A stretch of 56,611 nucleotides of DNA from an uncultured Wohlfahrtiimonas sp. (GCA_947630895.1 CANRJJ010000004.1:1-56611), one strand, 5' to 3'. Positions 37,025-45,732 are shown, counted from the first letter of the stretch. Numbers and translations are program-made. The notes: a model not told the origin generated them from the letters alone.

Positions 37025-38477
37025 ATTGATCTGCTGAGCTTTGCTGAGGAAAATTCATAATAGGATTTTGTTGCCAGGTTGATGGGCCTTTGGCTCTATA
37101 AATAAGAGTCTCATCTAAAATTACGTCTTGAGCATTCATTGGCATTTCTTGTAAATAAGGCAAGATCCAATAAGTTGTCAGTACTAAAATTGGTATTGAG
37201 ATGATGACTAGAATTTTATTGTAATAAATAATCGATTTAGCAGTCGCAGTTACCTGAGCTATAGTTTCATTATTTTTTTGGTATATTGCATATAAATAAA
37301 TAATTAATAATAAGCTGAGCATTTGGCTAAATGGATATATGAGTGAGCCTGATAACATTCCATTGATGGCTATCATAAATACGCCAATCCAGCCCCATGT
37401 TGGTAGGTTTTTGCGAATGATAAAGAGAAATAGTAAACAAAGAGAGAGCAGAATGCTTATCACTAATCCAAGAATGCCCATCTCACTGAGTAAAAGTAAA
37501 AATAAATTATGTGGATGTCCTTGACCGTGAAATTTTGGTGTATCTAAAGGTAATGTAAAGTTTGCAACTCCAAAACCTTGAATAGGATTTTTAATAAAAG
37601 ATTCTATAGAGTATAGGTATAAATCTAGTCGACCAGAACTAGTTGCTCTTACTAAGCTTAGATTGTATATATCTTCACCATGAATCCATATGATGAGGTA
37701 TTGTATGGCATAGAAAAATGATACGGCTAATATTAAAGAAAGTAATGGGATTTTAATTTGTCTCATTCTTTGGCGATCAAATAGTAAAATCATTAAGATG
37801 GCTAGAGAAAAAGCCAGCATAATTGCTCGAGCGCCATCACTTAAGAAGATGTATAAATATAAAGTGCTTAATACTAAGATTAACTTATTATATTTTTCTT
37901 GGGCTAGAAAGCTCGGGCGTATCCAGAGAAGAATTAATACTGGTAATAAGGCATCATTGAAATAGCGAATATTATTAAAATGGTTATGGCCATGATCTTG
38001 GTAGGTTGGATCAAAAAATTGAATGATGACGCCTGTAAAAAAATAAATAATCGCAGGCATTGGTAAAAATGTGCAAATGGCTAATAGCTTTTCATGCCAC
38101 ATAAAGTCTGAAGCAAGATTATTTGCAAAATAGATCAGTGATATCAGAATGAGTATATTTAAGCTAATGGTTAGATATGCTGTCGTATTTTTAATGCCTG
38201 TAAAGTAACTAATAAAATAGCAGGTAGAAATTATAGAAATGATTACTAAAAATTTTATCGGTATTTGTGCGAGTTGTGATGTTGATTGTATTAAAAAAGC
38301 GAGTCCACAGATGATTAGCAAGAAAATTTGATTCATGCGCCACACATTATAATAGTCACCCATAAAAGGTAGGCTATCTAGGCTGGCAAATGTGATAAAA
38401 ATCCAAAAAGCAAAAATGATGAAAATTGCTCTATGTAAATATTCTTGGGATAGGAAGTTATTTTTTATTATATTCAT
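37023..38477 (-). CDS. waaL: O-antigen ligase family protein
   Basis: A 484-residue polytopic membrane protein of the Wzy_C/WaaL family, with about 12 hydrophobic segments. The signature region before the last helices, GHPHNLFLLLLSEMGILG (around 326-343), lies after a large periplasmic loop; its first His corresponds to the residue essential in other ligases. WaaL joins undecaprenyl-linked O-antigen to lipid A-core; related proteins (Wzy polymerases, protein glycosylation ligases PglL) share the fold, so the exact substrate is not settled. No other LPS-core genes flank it. Confidence 0.82.
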   Translation of the reverse strand: MNIIKNNFLSQEYLHRAIFIIFAFWIFITFASLDSLPFMGDYYNVWRMNQIFLLIICGLAFLIQSTSQLAQIPIKFLVIISIISTCYFISYFTGIKNTTAYLTISLNILILISLIYFANNLASDFMWHEKLLAICTFLPMPAIIYFFTGVIIQFFDPTYQDHGHNHFNNIRYFNDALLPVLILLWIRPSFLAQEKYNKLILVLSTLYLYIFLSDGARAIMLAFSLAILMILLFDRQRMRQIKIPLLSLILAVSFFYAIQYLIIWIHGEDIYNLSLVRATSSGRLDLYLYSIESFIKNPIQGFGVANFTLPLDTPKFHGQGHPHNLFLLLLSEMGILGLVISILLSLCLLFLFIIRKNLPTWGWIGVFMIAINGMLSGSLIYPFSQMLSLLLIIYLYAIYQKNNETIAQVTATAKSIIYYNKILVIISIPILVLTTYWILPYLQEMPMNAQDVILDETLIYRAKGPSTWQQNPIMNFPQQSSADQ

Positions 38478-38501
38478 TAGCTGTTATTTATATGTTTTGA
38501 T

Positions 38502-38533
38502 AATCGCCTTATTTATTATTAAATAAGGCGATT
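38502..38533 (-). terminator. Terminator-like hairpin after selD
   Basis: A 14-bp perfect stem (38502-38515 with 38520-38533) between the selD stop and the waaL start. No long thymine run follows, but the arm itself is T-rich at its centre. Confidence 0.72.
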
Positions 38534-38544
38534 GATTAGAGTAA

Positions 38545-39585
38545 TTACTGCAAATTAATTTTCCACTCAGTCGATGGGATCACACGTCCAATTGATTGGA
38601 GATCTTGGAAGCCTAGCTTTTTAGTTAGCGCTAAGAAGTCATTAATATGATCAGGTGATACTGAAACTAATAGTCCGCCGCTAGTTTGAGGGTCACTAAT
38701 AATGTGTTTGAAGTTATCAAAAATGGCATTTTTCTCAATTAAGTGACCATAGCTTTCGAGGTTTCTTAATGTCCCGCCTGGCACAGAACCTAAAGATTCG
38801 TAGTAGCGAACATTATCAATTAAAGGAATCTTATTGCTATCTAGCTCAATTGATACATTACTACCTTCCGCCATTTCTACTAAGTGACCCGCTAAGCCAA
38901 AGCCAGTTACATCGGTCATGGCATGAATGTAATCATATTTTGAAAACTCAGCGCCAGCACTATTTAATTGAAGCATCACATCGCGAGCACGATTTTGATC
39001 TTCATCTTTAAGAAGTGCTCGTTTTTCAGCAGTCGTTAAAATGCCAATACCTAAAGGCTTTGTGAGGAAAAGACAATCACCGGCTTTGGCAGTATTATTT
39101 CGTTTCAAATTGGCTTTATTAACTACGCCTGTGACTGCTAAGCCAAAGATTGGCTCAGGAGCATCGATTGAGTGCCCACCTGCTAATACAATGCCTGCAG
39201 CATCACAAACAGCACGACCACCTTCAATTACAGTTTTGGCAATTTCAGGCGCTAATTTATCTGTTGGCCAACCCAAAATTGCAATCGCCATAATAGGTTT
39301 ACCGCCCATCGCATAAACATCGCTGATAGAGTTAGTTGCGGCGATACGACCAAAATCAAAAGGATCATCTACAATTGGCATGAAAAAATCTGTGGTAGAA
39401 ACGATGCCGGTATTTTCATCAATTCCATAAACAGCAGCATCATCTTTTGATTGGTTGCCAACCCAAAGATTAGGATCAGAGGTTTGAATTCCGCTACCAG
39501 CTAAAATTTTTTCCAGAACTTTAGGTGCAATTTTGCATCCACATCCTGCACCATGACTATATTGAGTTAATTTAATTTTAGACAT
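38545..39585 (-). CDS. selD: Selenide, water dikinase
   Basis: SelD makes selenophosphate from selenide and ATP, the selenium donor for selenocysteine and 2-selenouridine in tRNA. I start at ATG 39585 (346 residues), giving [20 protein letters not shown] with Cys15 and Lys18 equivalent to the essential Cys17 and Lys20 of E. coli; the longer frame to 39852 overlaps nadK antisense and is not conserved. The active residue is Cys, not selenocysteine. GGKPIMAIA, the [12 protein letters not shown] segment and [10 protein letters not shown] are family blocks. No selA, selB or mnmH is in the window, so the use of selenophosphate is unknown. Confidence 0.96.
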   Translation of the reverse strand: MSKIKLTQYSHGAGCGCKIAPKVLEKILAGSGIQTSDPNLWVGNQSKDDAAVYGIDENTGIVSTTDFFMPIVDDPFDFGRIAATNSISDVYAMGGKPIMAIAILGWPTDKLAPEIAKTVIEGGRAVCDAAGIVLAGGHSIDAPEPIFGLAVTGVVNKANLKRNNTAKAGDCLFLTKPLGIGILTTAEKRALLKDEDQNRARDVMLQLNSAGAEFSKYDYIHAMTDVTGFGLAGHLVEMAEGSNVSIELDSNKIPLIDNVRYYESLGSVPGGTLRNLESYGHLIEKNAIFDNFKHIISDPQTSGGLLVSVSPDHINDFLALTKKLGFQDLQSIGRVIPSTEWKINLQ

Positions 39586-39655
39586 TATCTTTACTTTTAA
39601 AACGGTTAAGAATAGGTTAGAGTCTATCACTTTCTTACTAGATAAATAAGCTGAG

Positions 39656-40528
39656 ATGAATAATTTTAAAAAGGTTGCATTGGTTAGTCGCAGTAATGTC
39701 AGCAATCCATCATTCGCCTCTGTTATTAAAACAGCAGAAGAGGTTCTACTTAAGAATGATCGAGAAGTTGTGACATTATCATTGCCACCAAGCGATAATG
39801 AGGCGACAAAAAGTTTATTAGAAAATACGGTTAAAGATTGTGATTTGATCATAATTTTTGGCGGCGATGGGACGTTTTTAGGTATTGCACGTAAAGCTTG
39901 TCATTTAAATATTCCATTTGTGGGCATTAACTTAGGTCGCTTAGGATTTTTAACAGATATTAGAGAAACCGAATTAAAAGAGAGTCTGCAGAAAATTTTA
40001 GATGGAGATTATGCAACCGAAGAGCGTGAGCTGATTAGAGTTGTGATCAAAGATAGATTTGATTCATTTGCGCTTAACGATATTGTTATTCATCAAAGCA
40101 GTATTTCTCGAATGATAGAGTTAGATGTTTTTGTGGATGAAAAATATTTAACCAGTTATTGGGCGGATGGTGTAATATTTGCGACCCCTACAGGATCAAC
40201 AGCCTATGCATTGTCTTCTGGTGGGCCATTGGTTTATCCAACTTTATCAGCTGTATTGATTGTGCCAATTTCTCCGCATACATTTAGTCATCGACCGATT
40301 GTGTTGCCGACAGACCGAAAAATTAAAGTCATGCTAAAGGGTAATATAGATCAAGCAGCTAGAGTCAGTTGCGATGGGCAAGTGGTGTTTGATTTTTGGC
40401 CGGGTGAAGAGTTGAATTTGATGAGTAGCGCTGCAAAAATCACATTGATTCATCCACCAGATTATAGTTATTTTGAAATTTTGAGAGCAAAGTTAAATTG
40501 GGGACATCACCCAGAGAGAGAACGTTGA
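39656..40528 (+). CDS. nadK: NAD kinase
   Basis: NadK phosphorylates NAD to NADP. 290 residues, usual length. Active-site motif [10 protein letters not shown] at 69-78, [11 protein letters not shown] (around 94-104), NDIVIHQ and the glycine-rich [15 protein letters not shown] (around 178-192), all matching the PpnK family. It is divergent from selD across 70 bp. A second gene begins 2 nt after its stop. It complements nadR and pnuC 7 kb away as a third NAD(P) gene in the window. Confidence 0.97.
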   Translation: MNNFKKVALVSRSNVSNPSFASVIKTAEEVLLKNDREVVTLSLPPSDNEATKSLLENTVKDCDLIIIFGGDGTFLGIARKACHLNIPFVGINLGRLGFLTDIRETELKESLQKILDGDYATEERELIRVVIKDRFDSFALNDIVIHQSSISRMIELDVFVDEKYLTSYWADGVIFATPTGSTAYALSSGGPLVYPTLSAVLIVPISPHTFSHRPIVLPTDRKIKVMLKGNIDQAARVSCDGQVVFDFWPGEELNLMSSAAKITLIHPPDYSYFEILRAKLNWGHHPERER

Positions 40529-40530
40529 TT

Positions 40531-40968
40531 ATGAGCGAATTAATCGTAGGTCATCCAGTTTTGGGTGAGTTGGTATATGAAGAGCTATTGAAAGGTTATG
40601 TGGGTAGCATTGAGCTGTCAGAAATGCCTTTGAAAATTAATCTCGTTGCCGACAGTACACAAGTAGAGTCTTTGGGTAATAAACTCATTGATTTCTTGGA
40701 GAGTGAAGCATTTGAAGATGCCTTTATTGAAGGTTTAGAAAAGCTTTTAGAGATCAAGAATAAAGATTGGTTGAATGATGATGAAGCTGCTTATACTTTA
40801 GAAGAGTTCTGTGACTTTGTATCGTTGGATGCCATTGTTATGTACGCTGATAAAATTGAATTATATACAGATGATTTAGAGTTATTGTGGCGTAATCGTG
40901 CAATCTTGAAATATGATGCCAATTACCAATTGATAGATGTTGAAATTGATATGAGTTCTACAGAATAA
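40531..40968 (+). CDS. Uncharacterised acidic cytoplasmic protein coupled to nadK
   Basis: A 145-residue protein that I do not recognise. I start at ATG 40531, 2 nt after the nadK stop, with GAGAGAA upstream. It is strongly acidic (many Glu and Asp), has no signal peptide or membrane segment, and seems to be alpha/beta, with a central patch of aromatic and acidic residues and a final strand NYQLIDVEIDMSS. The tight coupling with nadK suggests similar expression; nothing shows its function. A strong terminator follows. Confidence 0.72.
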   Translation: MSELIVGHPVLGELVYEELLKGYVGSIELSEMPLKINLVADSTQVESLGNKLIDFLESEAFEDAFIEGLEKLLEIKNKDWLNDDEAAYTLEEFCDFVSLDAIVMYADKIELYTDDLELLWRNRAILKYDANYQLIDVEIDMSSTE

Positions 40969-40984
40969 TTATTTTTCAGAATGT

Positions 40985-41012
40985 AAAAAAGAGTGGGTGA
41001 CCACTCTTTTTT
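40985..41012. terminator. Bidirectional terminator between the acidic protein gene and mepS
   Basis: A 12-bp perfect stem (40985-40996 with 41001-41012, loop GTGA) with A6 and T6 ends. Confidence 0.93.
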
Positions 41013-41022
41013 ATTGTTCGAA

Positions 41023-41532
41023 TTATGTAATCGATGGCGTTTGTAATCTACGCGCTTGGTAGAATCTCTGTTTCCAATATTTTTCATCTAATGATGAAGT
41101 CATTACGCCTTTAGATGTAGATGCATGGATGAATTGGTTATTGCCATTGTAAATGCCAACATGTAAACCACTACCACCGCGCCAATTAGTTTTGAAGAAT
41201 ACTAGATCTCCAGGCTTTAAGTTGTTCTTTGGAATTTGTATGCCTTGAGTTGTTTGTGCAAGCGTTGTTCTTGGAAGGGCGATATCAAACTTATCATTAA
41301 ATGTTCTTTGTACAAAAGCAGAACAGTCAATACCATTGAGAGTGTTTCCTCCCATTTTATATGGTGTGCCTTGCCATTGTTTTAACTGTTTTTTTAATTC
41401 TGTCGTCACGACTTGGCTATTTTTTAACTGAGTATGTTGTTTTGTAGAGCCTTGTGTAGTTTTATCTTTATTGGCTGTGGCACAACCGGTTGCTAATAGA
41501 GCAACTGTCATTAAAGTCAGTATTTTTTTCAT
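41023..41532 (-). CDS. mepS: NlpC/P60 lipoprotein, MepS (Spr)-like murein DD-endopeptidase
   Basis: Outer-membrane-anchored cysteine peptidase that opens mDAP-D-Ala cross-links so new peptidoglycan can be inserted. The 169 residues begin with a lipoprotein signal (lipobox LATGC, Cys17; next residue Ala). The NlpC/P60 domain has the catalytic triad: Cys70 in NGIDCSAFVQ, His124 in GLHVGIYNG and His136 in FIHAST. Length and order fit Spr of E. coli (188) though a little shorter. It is downstream of metA in the same direction with a hairpin in between. Other lipoprotein NlpC hydrolases (NlpC itself) cannot be excluded. Confidence 0.88.
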   Translation of the reverse strand: MKKILTLMTVALLATGCATANKDKTTQGSTKQHTQLKNSQVVTTELKKQLKQWQGTPYKMGGNTLNGIDCSAFVQRTFNDKFDIALPRTTLAQTTQGIQIPKNNLKPGDLVFFKTNWRGGSGLHVGIYNGNNQFIHASTSKGVMTSSLDEKYWKQRFYQARRLQTPSIT

Positions 41533-41564
41533 AAATTAAAATTAAAAGTAGAGACTTTGGCATT

Positions 41565-41592
41565 ATAGATCAGAAGTACTCTTCTGATCTAT
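41565..41592 (-). repeat. Perfect hairpin between metA and mepS
   Basis: A 12-bp perfect stem (41565-41576 with 41581-41592, loop TACT). On the minus strand it is not followed by thymines, so it is either a weak terminator or an mRNA-stabilising end between metA and mepS. Confidence 0.6.
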
Positions 41593-41602
41593 ATATATTT
41601 GC

Positions 41603-42529
41603 TTATTCAGGCTTTGAATGACGAGAAGTAAAATCGTAATCCGTTTCTTGATAAACAAAATAGTTCAACCAGTTTTGGAAGAATAGGCTAGAAGCACTCA
41701 TCCATCTAGTTTCAATCGGCTTGCTAGGATCGTTATCTTTGAAATAATTCACAGGAATCACAGTAGAACCTTGTGCTGCATCTCGTTGGTATTCTAGCAA
41801 AAGCGTTTCTTTATTGTATTCAGGATGCCCACTCATGAATAATTGTCTGCCATTTTTACTAGAAACAATATGGATACCGGCTTCTTCTGAGCTTGCGATG
41901 ACTTCAAGGTCTTTATGATTGCGAATAGCAATGGGATCACTTTCTGTATTTCTTGACTGTGGAACATAGAAAATGTCGTCTATACCGATCAATAGTTGTG
42001 ATTCAGGTTTTTCTTTAATGTGAGGGAATACACCAGTTAATTTTTCAGGGAAAATTTTCTTATCAATATCGTAGAAATATTTTAAAGCTGCTTGGCTAGC
42101 CCAGCATACATAGAGTGACGTAAATACGTGATCTCTGCTCCATTCAAATATTTTGACAAGTTCATCCCAATAAGTCACATCTTCAAATTCTAATAGCTCA
42201 ATTGGCGCGCCTGTGATGATCATTCCATCGAAGTATTCATCTTTAATGTCATCAAAATAGCTATAGAAATCATCCAAATGTGCTTGTTTGGTATTTTTAG
42301 AGATGTGATTTTCAATCGCCATAAGTGTAATATCCACTTGCAAAATACCATTACTGAGTTTGCTGAGCAGTTGAGTTTCAGCTGTGATTTTGTCAGGCAT
42401 TAGGTTTAGGATGCAAATTTTGATCGGGCGAATATCTTGAGTTTGTGCTCTTTCTGAATTCATCACAAAAATGCCGTGCTCTTTTAATATTTGGGTTGCG
42501 GGTAAATCCTCAGGGATAATTACAGGCAT
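41603..42529 (-). CDS. metA: Homoserine O-acyltransferase MetA (predicted acetyl-CoA type)
   Basis: First committed enzyme of methionine synthesis, acylating homoserine. 308 residues, E. coli length. Catalytic Cys142 in SLYVCWASQAAL and His235/Glu237 in SGHPEYN match the family. Residue 111 is Glu (GAPIELLEF, where E. coli has GAPLGLVEF); in this family Glu111 has been tied to acetyl-CoA and Gly111 to succinyl-CoA use, so acetylhomoserine is the likely product. AAGGAG is 8 nt before the ATG. Upstream on the same strand are a promoter, a Met-rich leader ORF and an intrinsic terminator ending 30 nt before the ATG: a probable attenuator. Confidence 0.95.
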   Translation of the reverse strand: MPVIIPEDLPATQILKEHGIFVMNSERAQTQDIRPIKICILNLMPDKITAETQLLSKLSNGILQVDITLMAIENHISKNTKQAHLDDFYSYFDDIKDEYFDGMIITGAPIELLEFEDVTYWDELVKIFEWSRDHVFTSLYVCWASQAALKYFYDIDKKIFPEKLTGVFPHIKEKPESQLLIGIDDIFYVPQSRNTESDPIAIRNHKDLEVIASSEEAGIHIVSSKNGRQLFMSGHPEYNKETLLLEYQRDAAQGSTVIPVNYFKDNDPSKPIETRWMSASSLFFQNWLNYFVYQETDYDFTSRHSKPE

Positions 42530-42558
42530 GACTTTCTCTCCTTACAATAATAATTTCC

Positions 42559-42594
42559 AAAAAAAAACCAGAGTTTTGATCACTCTGGTTTTTT
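42559..42594 (-). terminator. Attenuator terminator in the metA leader
   Basis: On the minus strand, an 8-bp stem AACCAGAG/CTCTGGTT (42590-42583 with 42573-42566), extended by A-T pairs, loop of 9, and a nine-thymine run (42567-42559). It lies between the metA promoter and the metA start, so it must be bypassed for metA expression. Its left arm (42586-42580) can instead pair with 42627-42621. Confidence 0.87.
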
Positions 42595-42615
42595 AAACTG
42601 CATAACTAATGCTGC

Positions 42616-42676
42616 GCTTTAGAGTGACTCTATTCGTTGGGATCGAGAGTCACTCGCTGAGTAACTCTCTAAAGCA
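42616..42676 (-). promoter_or_regulatory. Alternating hairpins of the metA leader
   Basis: Four segments with exclusive pairings on the minus strand. Segment 1 (42669-42659) pairs with segment 2 (42655-42645): 11 bp, one G-U, loop AGC. Segment 2 (42655-42646) pairs with segment 3 (42631-42622): 10 bp perfect. Segment 3 (42627-42621) pairs with the left arm of the terminator (42586-42580): 7 bp. Also 42675-42667, covering the last leader codons, pairs with 42624-42616 (9 bp). Confidence 0.7.
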
Positions 42677-42707
42677 TCATCATTGGTTGTAAATTGGTGG
42701 TATTCAT
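42669..42707 (-). CDS. Methionine-rich leader peptide of metA (MNTTNLQPMMML)
   Basis: A 12-codon ORF (42707-42669) with three consecutive ATG codons at positions 9-11 just before the last codon and the TAG stop. It starts about 25-30 nt after the expected transcription start of a TTGACA promoter and is followed by alternating hairpins and an intrinsic terminator before metA. This is the layout of classic amino-acid leader peptides (trpL, hisL, thrL), with Met as the sensed amino acid. A weak GAGA lies about 9 nt before the ATG. Too short for a functional protein; translation is inferred. Confidence 0.65.
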   Translation of the reverse strand: MNTTNLQPMMML

Positions 42708-42736
42708 TTTTTGGTTCTCGAATAAACGTGCTAAGC

Positions 42737-42765
42737 ATCAAATCATTTAATCAAAATAGTGTCAA
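42737..42765 (-). promoter_or_regulatory. Predicted sigma-70 promoter of metA
   Basis: On the minus strand, a perfect -35 TTGACA (42765-42760), a 17-nt spacer and a -10-like TTTGAT (42742-42737, four of six consensus). Expected transcription start is near 42730, giving a leader of about 200 nt before metA. Confidence 0.65.
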
Positions 42766-42769
42766 GAGT

Positions 42770-43007
42770 TAAGTTATTAATAATCATAACATATATGTTT
42801 TATATGTAGCTTATGTGTAATTTTATTATTAGTTTAAATATTTTTAATATATTGTTTTATAAAGATAAATATAATTATGAGTAATAATTTATTGTGATAA
42901 TATTTATTTTAACAATATATGTATAGACAAATGACAGGGTATGTTGGTATTAATGATGAATATTTAAAAGCATAAATAATAATCTGAGAGGATAGGGGGA
43001 GATGGAT
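42770..43007 (+). other. AT-rich upstream region of the YjiH-like gene
   Basis: About 240 bp of very AT-rich sequence with no credible gene; it follows the metA promoter and must contain the promoter of the rightward YjiH-like gene. Many short TATATG and TTTAAT stretches make promoter choice by eye unreliable. Confidence 0.4.
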
Positions 43008-44339
43008 ATGGAGTCTAAGGAAAAAAATATTGGTGGCTATGCTATCAATGCATTAACGCTAGTAAAAATATTTTTATTGAGCAGTATAGGTGTATTTATG
43101 TTTTTCATCTCCATTAATTTGGGTGGGAAAGAAACAATTTTAATTGATCATATTGCAAGCTTTGTCGTTGTTAATTTACGACCATTAGCACTTACATTAA
43201 TACTACTTATTATGAGTTATGGTGCTTTAATGCCTTGTGTGACAGGTAAGTATAAAAACTCGATTAGCGATATGATTTTCTCGGTTTTTAAGGTTATAGG
43301 GCTAATTTTAGGAATAATGTATTTGACGGGTTTTGCACCTGAGTGGGCGATGAAACCAGATATGCTCCCTTTTTTATTTGAAAAATTAGCCTTGGCAGTT
43401 GGATTATTGATTCCTGTTGGTGCTGTTGCGCTGACATTTTTGATTGGATTTGGTCTTTTAGAATTTGTTTCTGTATTTATGGAAAAACTAATGCGCCCAT
43501 TATTTAGAACACCAGGTGCATCTTCTGTAGATGCAGTGGCTTCATTTGTGGGAAGTTATTCAATTGGATTATTGATTACAGATCGCTTGTATAAACAAGG
43601 AAAATATTCACATAGAGAAGCTGTAATTGTTGCTACAGGGTTTTCGACTGTATCTGTCACATTCATGATTATAGTTGCAAAAACACTCGGTATCATGGGC
43701 TCGTGGAACTTCTATTTTTGGAGTACATTCTTTGTGACATTCGCTGTAACATCCATTACCGCTTATATTCCGCCAATTAGCTTGTTTGATAATGTTGCAA
43801 AAGATCCATTGCCAGAACCGCCGAAAAAGGATAAATGGAGGCATGCGGCAAAGTTGGGCATCGAGCAATATGAACGAAATCCTAATGTATTAAAATTAAT
43901 ATGGACTAATTTAAAAGAAGGTTTGCAAATGTCTTCTGTAGTTGCACCTTCAATATTGGCTATAGGCTTTTTAGGATTAATCTTGTCGAAATATACGCCA
44001 ATTTTTGAATGGTTGGGTGTCGTATTAAAACCATTTTTATGGATGACAGGATTTGAAAATGCGCAGCAATATAGCGGTGCATTGGCATCGAGTTTAGCGG
44101 AAATGTTCTTGCCATCTATTTTGCTTAAAGATGCTGATCTTCCTATTCGATTTATAACAGCAGTCACAACAGTTGGCAGTGTGTTGTTCTTTTCTGGCAG
44201 TATTCCATGTATTTTGGCAACTTCAGTGCGAATGAAAATATGGCAATTTATTGTTTTGTGGTTTGTCCGTACAGTGCTTTGTTTATTAATGTCGAGTGTT
44301 GCTTACCGCATAGGAATCGCGATGGGCTGGTTAGGTTAA
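43008..44339 (+). CDS. YjiH-family membrane protein with nucleoside-recognition (Gate) domains
   Basis: A 443-residue polytopic membrane protein of the YjiH family, whose Gate domains relate to nucleoside transporters and spore maturation proteins; the substrate is unknown. I choose the ATG at 43008, about 7 nt after AGGGGGAG; the ATG at 43002 leaves almost no spacing. Seen: about ten hydrophobic segments, the first Gate block with SVDAVASFVGSYSIGLLITD (around 173-192), a charged loop (around 265-300) and a second Gate half with a FLPSILLK segment. The neighbouring gene is a convergent SLC13 permease. Confidence 0.78.
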   Translation: MESKEKNIGGYAINALTLVKIFLLSSIGVFMFFISINLGGKETILIDHIASFVVVNLRPLALTLILLIMSYGALMPCVTGKYKNSISDMIFSVFKVIGLILGIMYLTGFAPEWAMKPDMLPFLFEKLALAVGLLIPVGAVALTFLIGFGLLEFVSVFMEKLMRPLFRTPGASSVDAVASFVGSYSIGLLITDRLYKQGKYSHREAVIVATGFSTVSVTFMIIVAKTLGIMGSWNFYFWSTFFVTFAVTSITAYIPPISLFDNVAKDPLPEPPKKDKWRHAAKLGIEQYERNPNVLKLIWTNLKEGLQMSSVVAPSILAIGFLGLILSKYTPIFEWLGVVLKPFLWMTGFENAQQYSGALASSLAEMFLPSILLKDADLPIRFITAVTTVGSVLFFSGSIPCILATSVRMKIWQFIVLWFVRTVLCLLMSSVAYRIGIAMGWLG

Positions 44340-44353
44340 TGATATTTTGCTAA

Positions 44354-44385
44354 ACACATCTCAGATAAAATTGTCTGAGATGTGT
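44354..44385. terminator. Hairpin between convergent YjiH-like and SLC13 genes
   Basis: A 12-bp perfect stem (44354-44365 with 44374-44385, loop of 8) without a clear thymine run on either strand. Confidence 0.6.
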
Positions 44386-44393
44386 GAATGGTT

Positions 44394-45620
44394 CTATAAA
44401 AAAGTAATCCAAAGTGCTCCCATGCCTAAACATAAGATCGCAACAGGAATGCCTGCCTTAGCAAACTCTGTAAAAGAAATCGCAACGCCATAGCGAGCAG
44501 ATTGCTCGACAGCAATGATCCCAGCTAAGCTGCCAAATACAATAAGATTGCTTGAAAATCCTGTGCCTAAAACGAGTGCGGCACCTAAAATATCTGATTC
44601 AGCGCCAGTATGTAAATAAGGTGTCAATAGCATTACAGCAGGGTTATTGCCAACGATGTTGCTGAGGATTGCACTAGAAAAGAAAAGTGAAATTGGATCA
44701 TTTAAGTTAAGCCCAATATGTTTTAGATCAGCCAATAAAGTTTGAGGTAAACCTGTATTTGCCATAGCAGCATTTACGACAAATAGGCTAACAATCAAAA
44801 TAAGCAGGTTGTAATCAACTTCTTTGAGCACATCATTAGAGGATACTTGGCGGTTGATTAATAAAATTGCAGCGGCAGTTAAAGCTACAGCGGCTTGTGG
44901 CCAGATGTTAAGAATGAAAGCTGTAATGACAAAAAGCGTAACGATAGCTGCTTTAACGGTTTCTAATTTATTTAATGTAATCATAGGTGTGCTAGAGTTG
45001 GTGGCTTTTGGTTTATTTAATAACCATTTGTTTTTGTATAGCACTGAAATAGAAGCCCATACGATTAACAAAGATAAAATAGAGGGAATTCCTGCTACTT
45101 TGATTAAGTCTATGAATGATAGATTCAATTGCTGGGCAATAATCATGTTTTGGGGGCTACCAATTAATGTGCCTGCTGATCCTGTATTGGCTGCGAAACA
45201 AAATCCTAATACGAAAGGGATAGGGTTTAGTCCTCGAGCAAGTGTTAGCGAGATTAATAATGGAATCATCGCTACAACCACGACATCATTGGTTAAAACT
45301 GAGGATAACAGGCCAGATACGATGATTAATATGGCCAATAATTTTGGAGGGCTGACATTGAGTTTTGCAACTGATGCGGCAGCCCATTGATAAAAGCCTG
45401 AGACGCTAAATGCCCCCGAAACGACCATCAAACCAAATAATAGCCCAAGCGTACTATAGCTAATTGAATCCCAAGCTGCTTTGCCTGAAATACTACCAAA
45501 AATGACCATGGCTAAAGCCCCGATCAGTGCTGCACCTGTACGATCAACTTTTACACCAGGCCATTTTCCGAGTGCCATAGCTAGATAGACTAAAAGAAAG
45601 ATGATGAGTGTATTGTTCAT
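44394..45620 (-). CDS. SLC13/ArsB-type anion permease (YbiR-like)
   Basis: A 408-residue inner-membrane transporter of the ion-transporter superfamily. I start at ATG 45620 (MNNTLIIFLLVYLAMALG); the frame up to 45659 adds thirteen non-conserved residues. About eleven hydrophobic segments; the two re-entrant-loop regions are visible as SVLTNDVVVVAMIPLL (around 97-112) followed by GFCFAANTGSAGTLIGSPQNM, and near the C-terminus SNIVGNNPAVMLLTP with GTGFSSNLIVFGSLAG. These Asn- and Ser-rich motifs bind sodium and anion in SLC13 members. The substrate (dicarboxylate, sulfate, arsenite or other) is not readable; the set resembles E. coli YbiR. Confidence 0.83.
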   Translation of the reverse strand: MNNTLIIFLLVYLAMALGKWPGVKVDRTGAALIGALAMVIFGSISGKAAWDSISYSTLGLLFGLMVVSGAFSVSGFYQWAAASVAKLNVSPPKLLAILIIVSGLLSSVLTNDVVVVAMIPLLISLTLARGLNPIPFVLGFCFAANTGSAGTLIGSPQNMIIAQQLNLSFIDLIKVAGIPSILSLLIVWASISVLYKNKWLLNKPKATNSSTPMITLNKLETVKAAIVTLFVITAFILNIWPQAAVALTAAAILLINRQVSSNDVLKEVDYNLLILIVSLFVVNAAMANTGLPQTLLADLKHIGLNLNDPISLFFSSAILSNIVGNNPAVMLLTPYLHTGAESDILGAALVLGTGFSSNLIVFGSLAGIIAVEQSARYGVAISFTEFAKAGIPVAILCLGMGALWITFL

Positions 45621-45732
45621 GTTTTCAACTCGAGAGGAAGTAATGAAGCATTCTAGCAAATAAAAGTATTGATAATTTCGCCATATAAATCATTTTTACA
45701 GTTATTTGTTATGTGATTTTATTTTCAAGTTA

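Noticed and set aside
39586-39852. Long N-terminal extension of SelD (89 residues)
   Set aside because: It overlaps nadK antisense, is unlike SelD proteins, and the internal ATG at 39585 gives exactly the conserved family start.
42530-42730. SAM riboswitch or T-box as explanation for the metA leader
   Set aside because: No SAM-I, SAM-II or SAM-IV consensus elements and no T-box sequence were seen; the leader ORF with Met codons and alternating stems fits attenuation better. A MetJ box (AGACGTCT repeats) was also not found.
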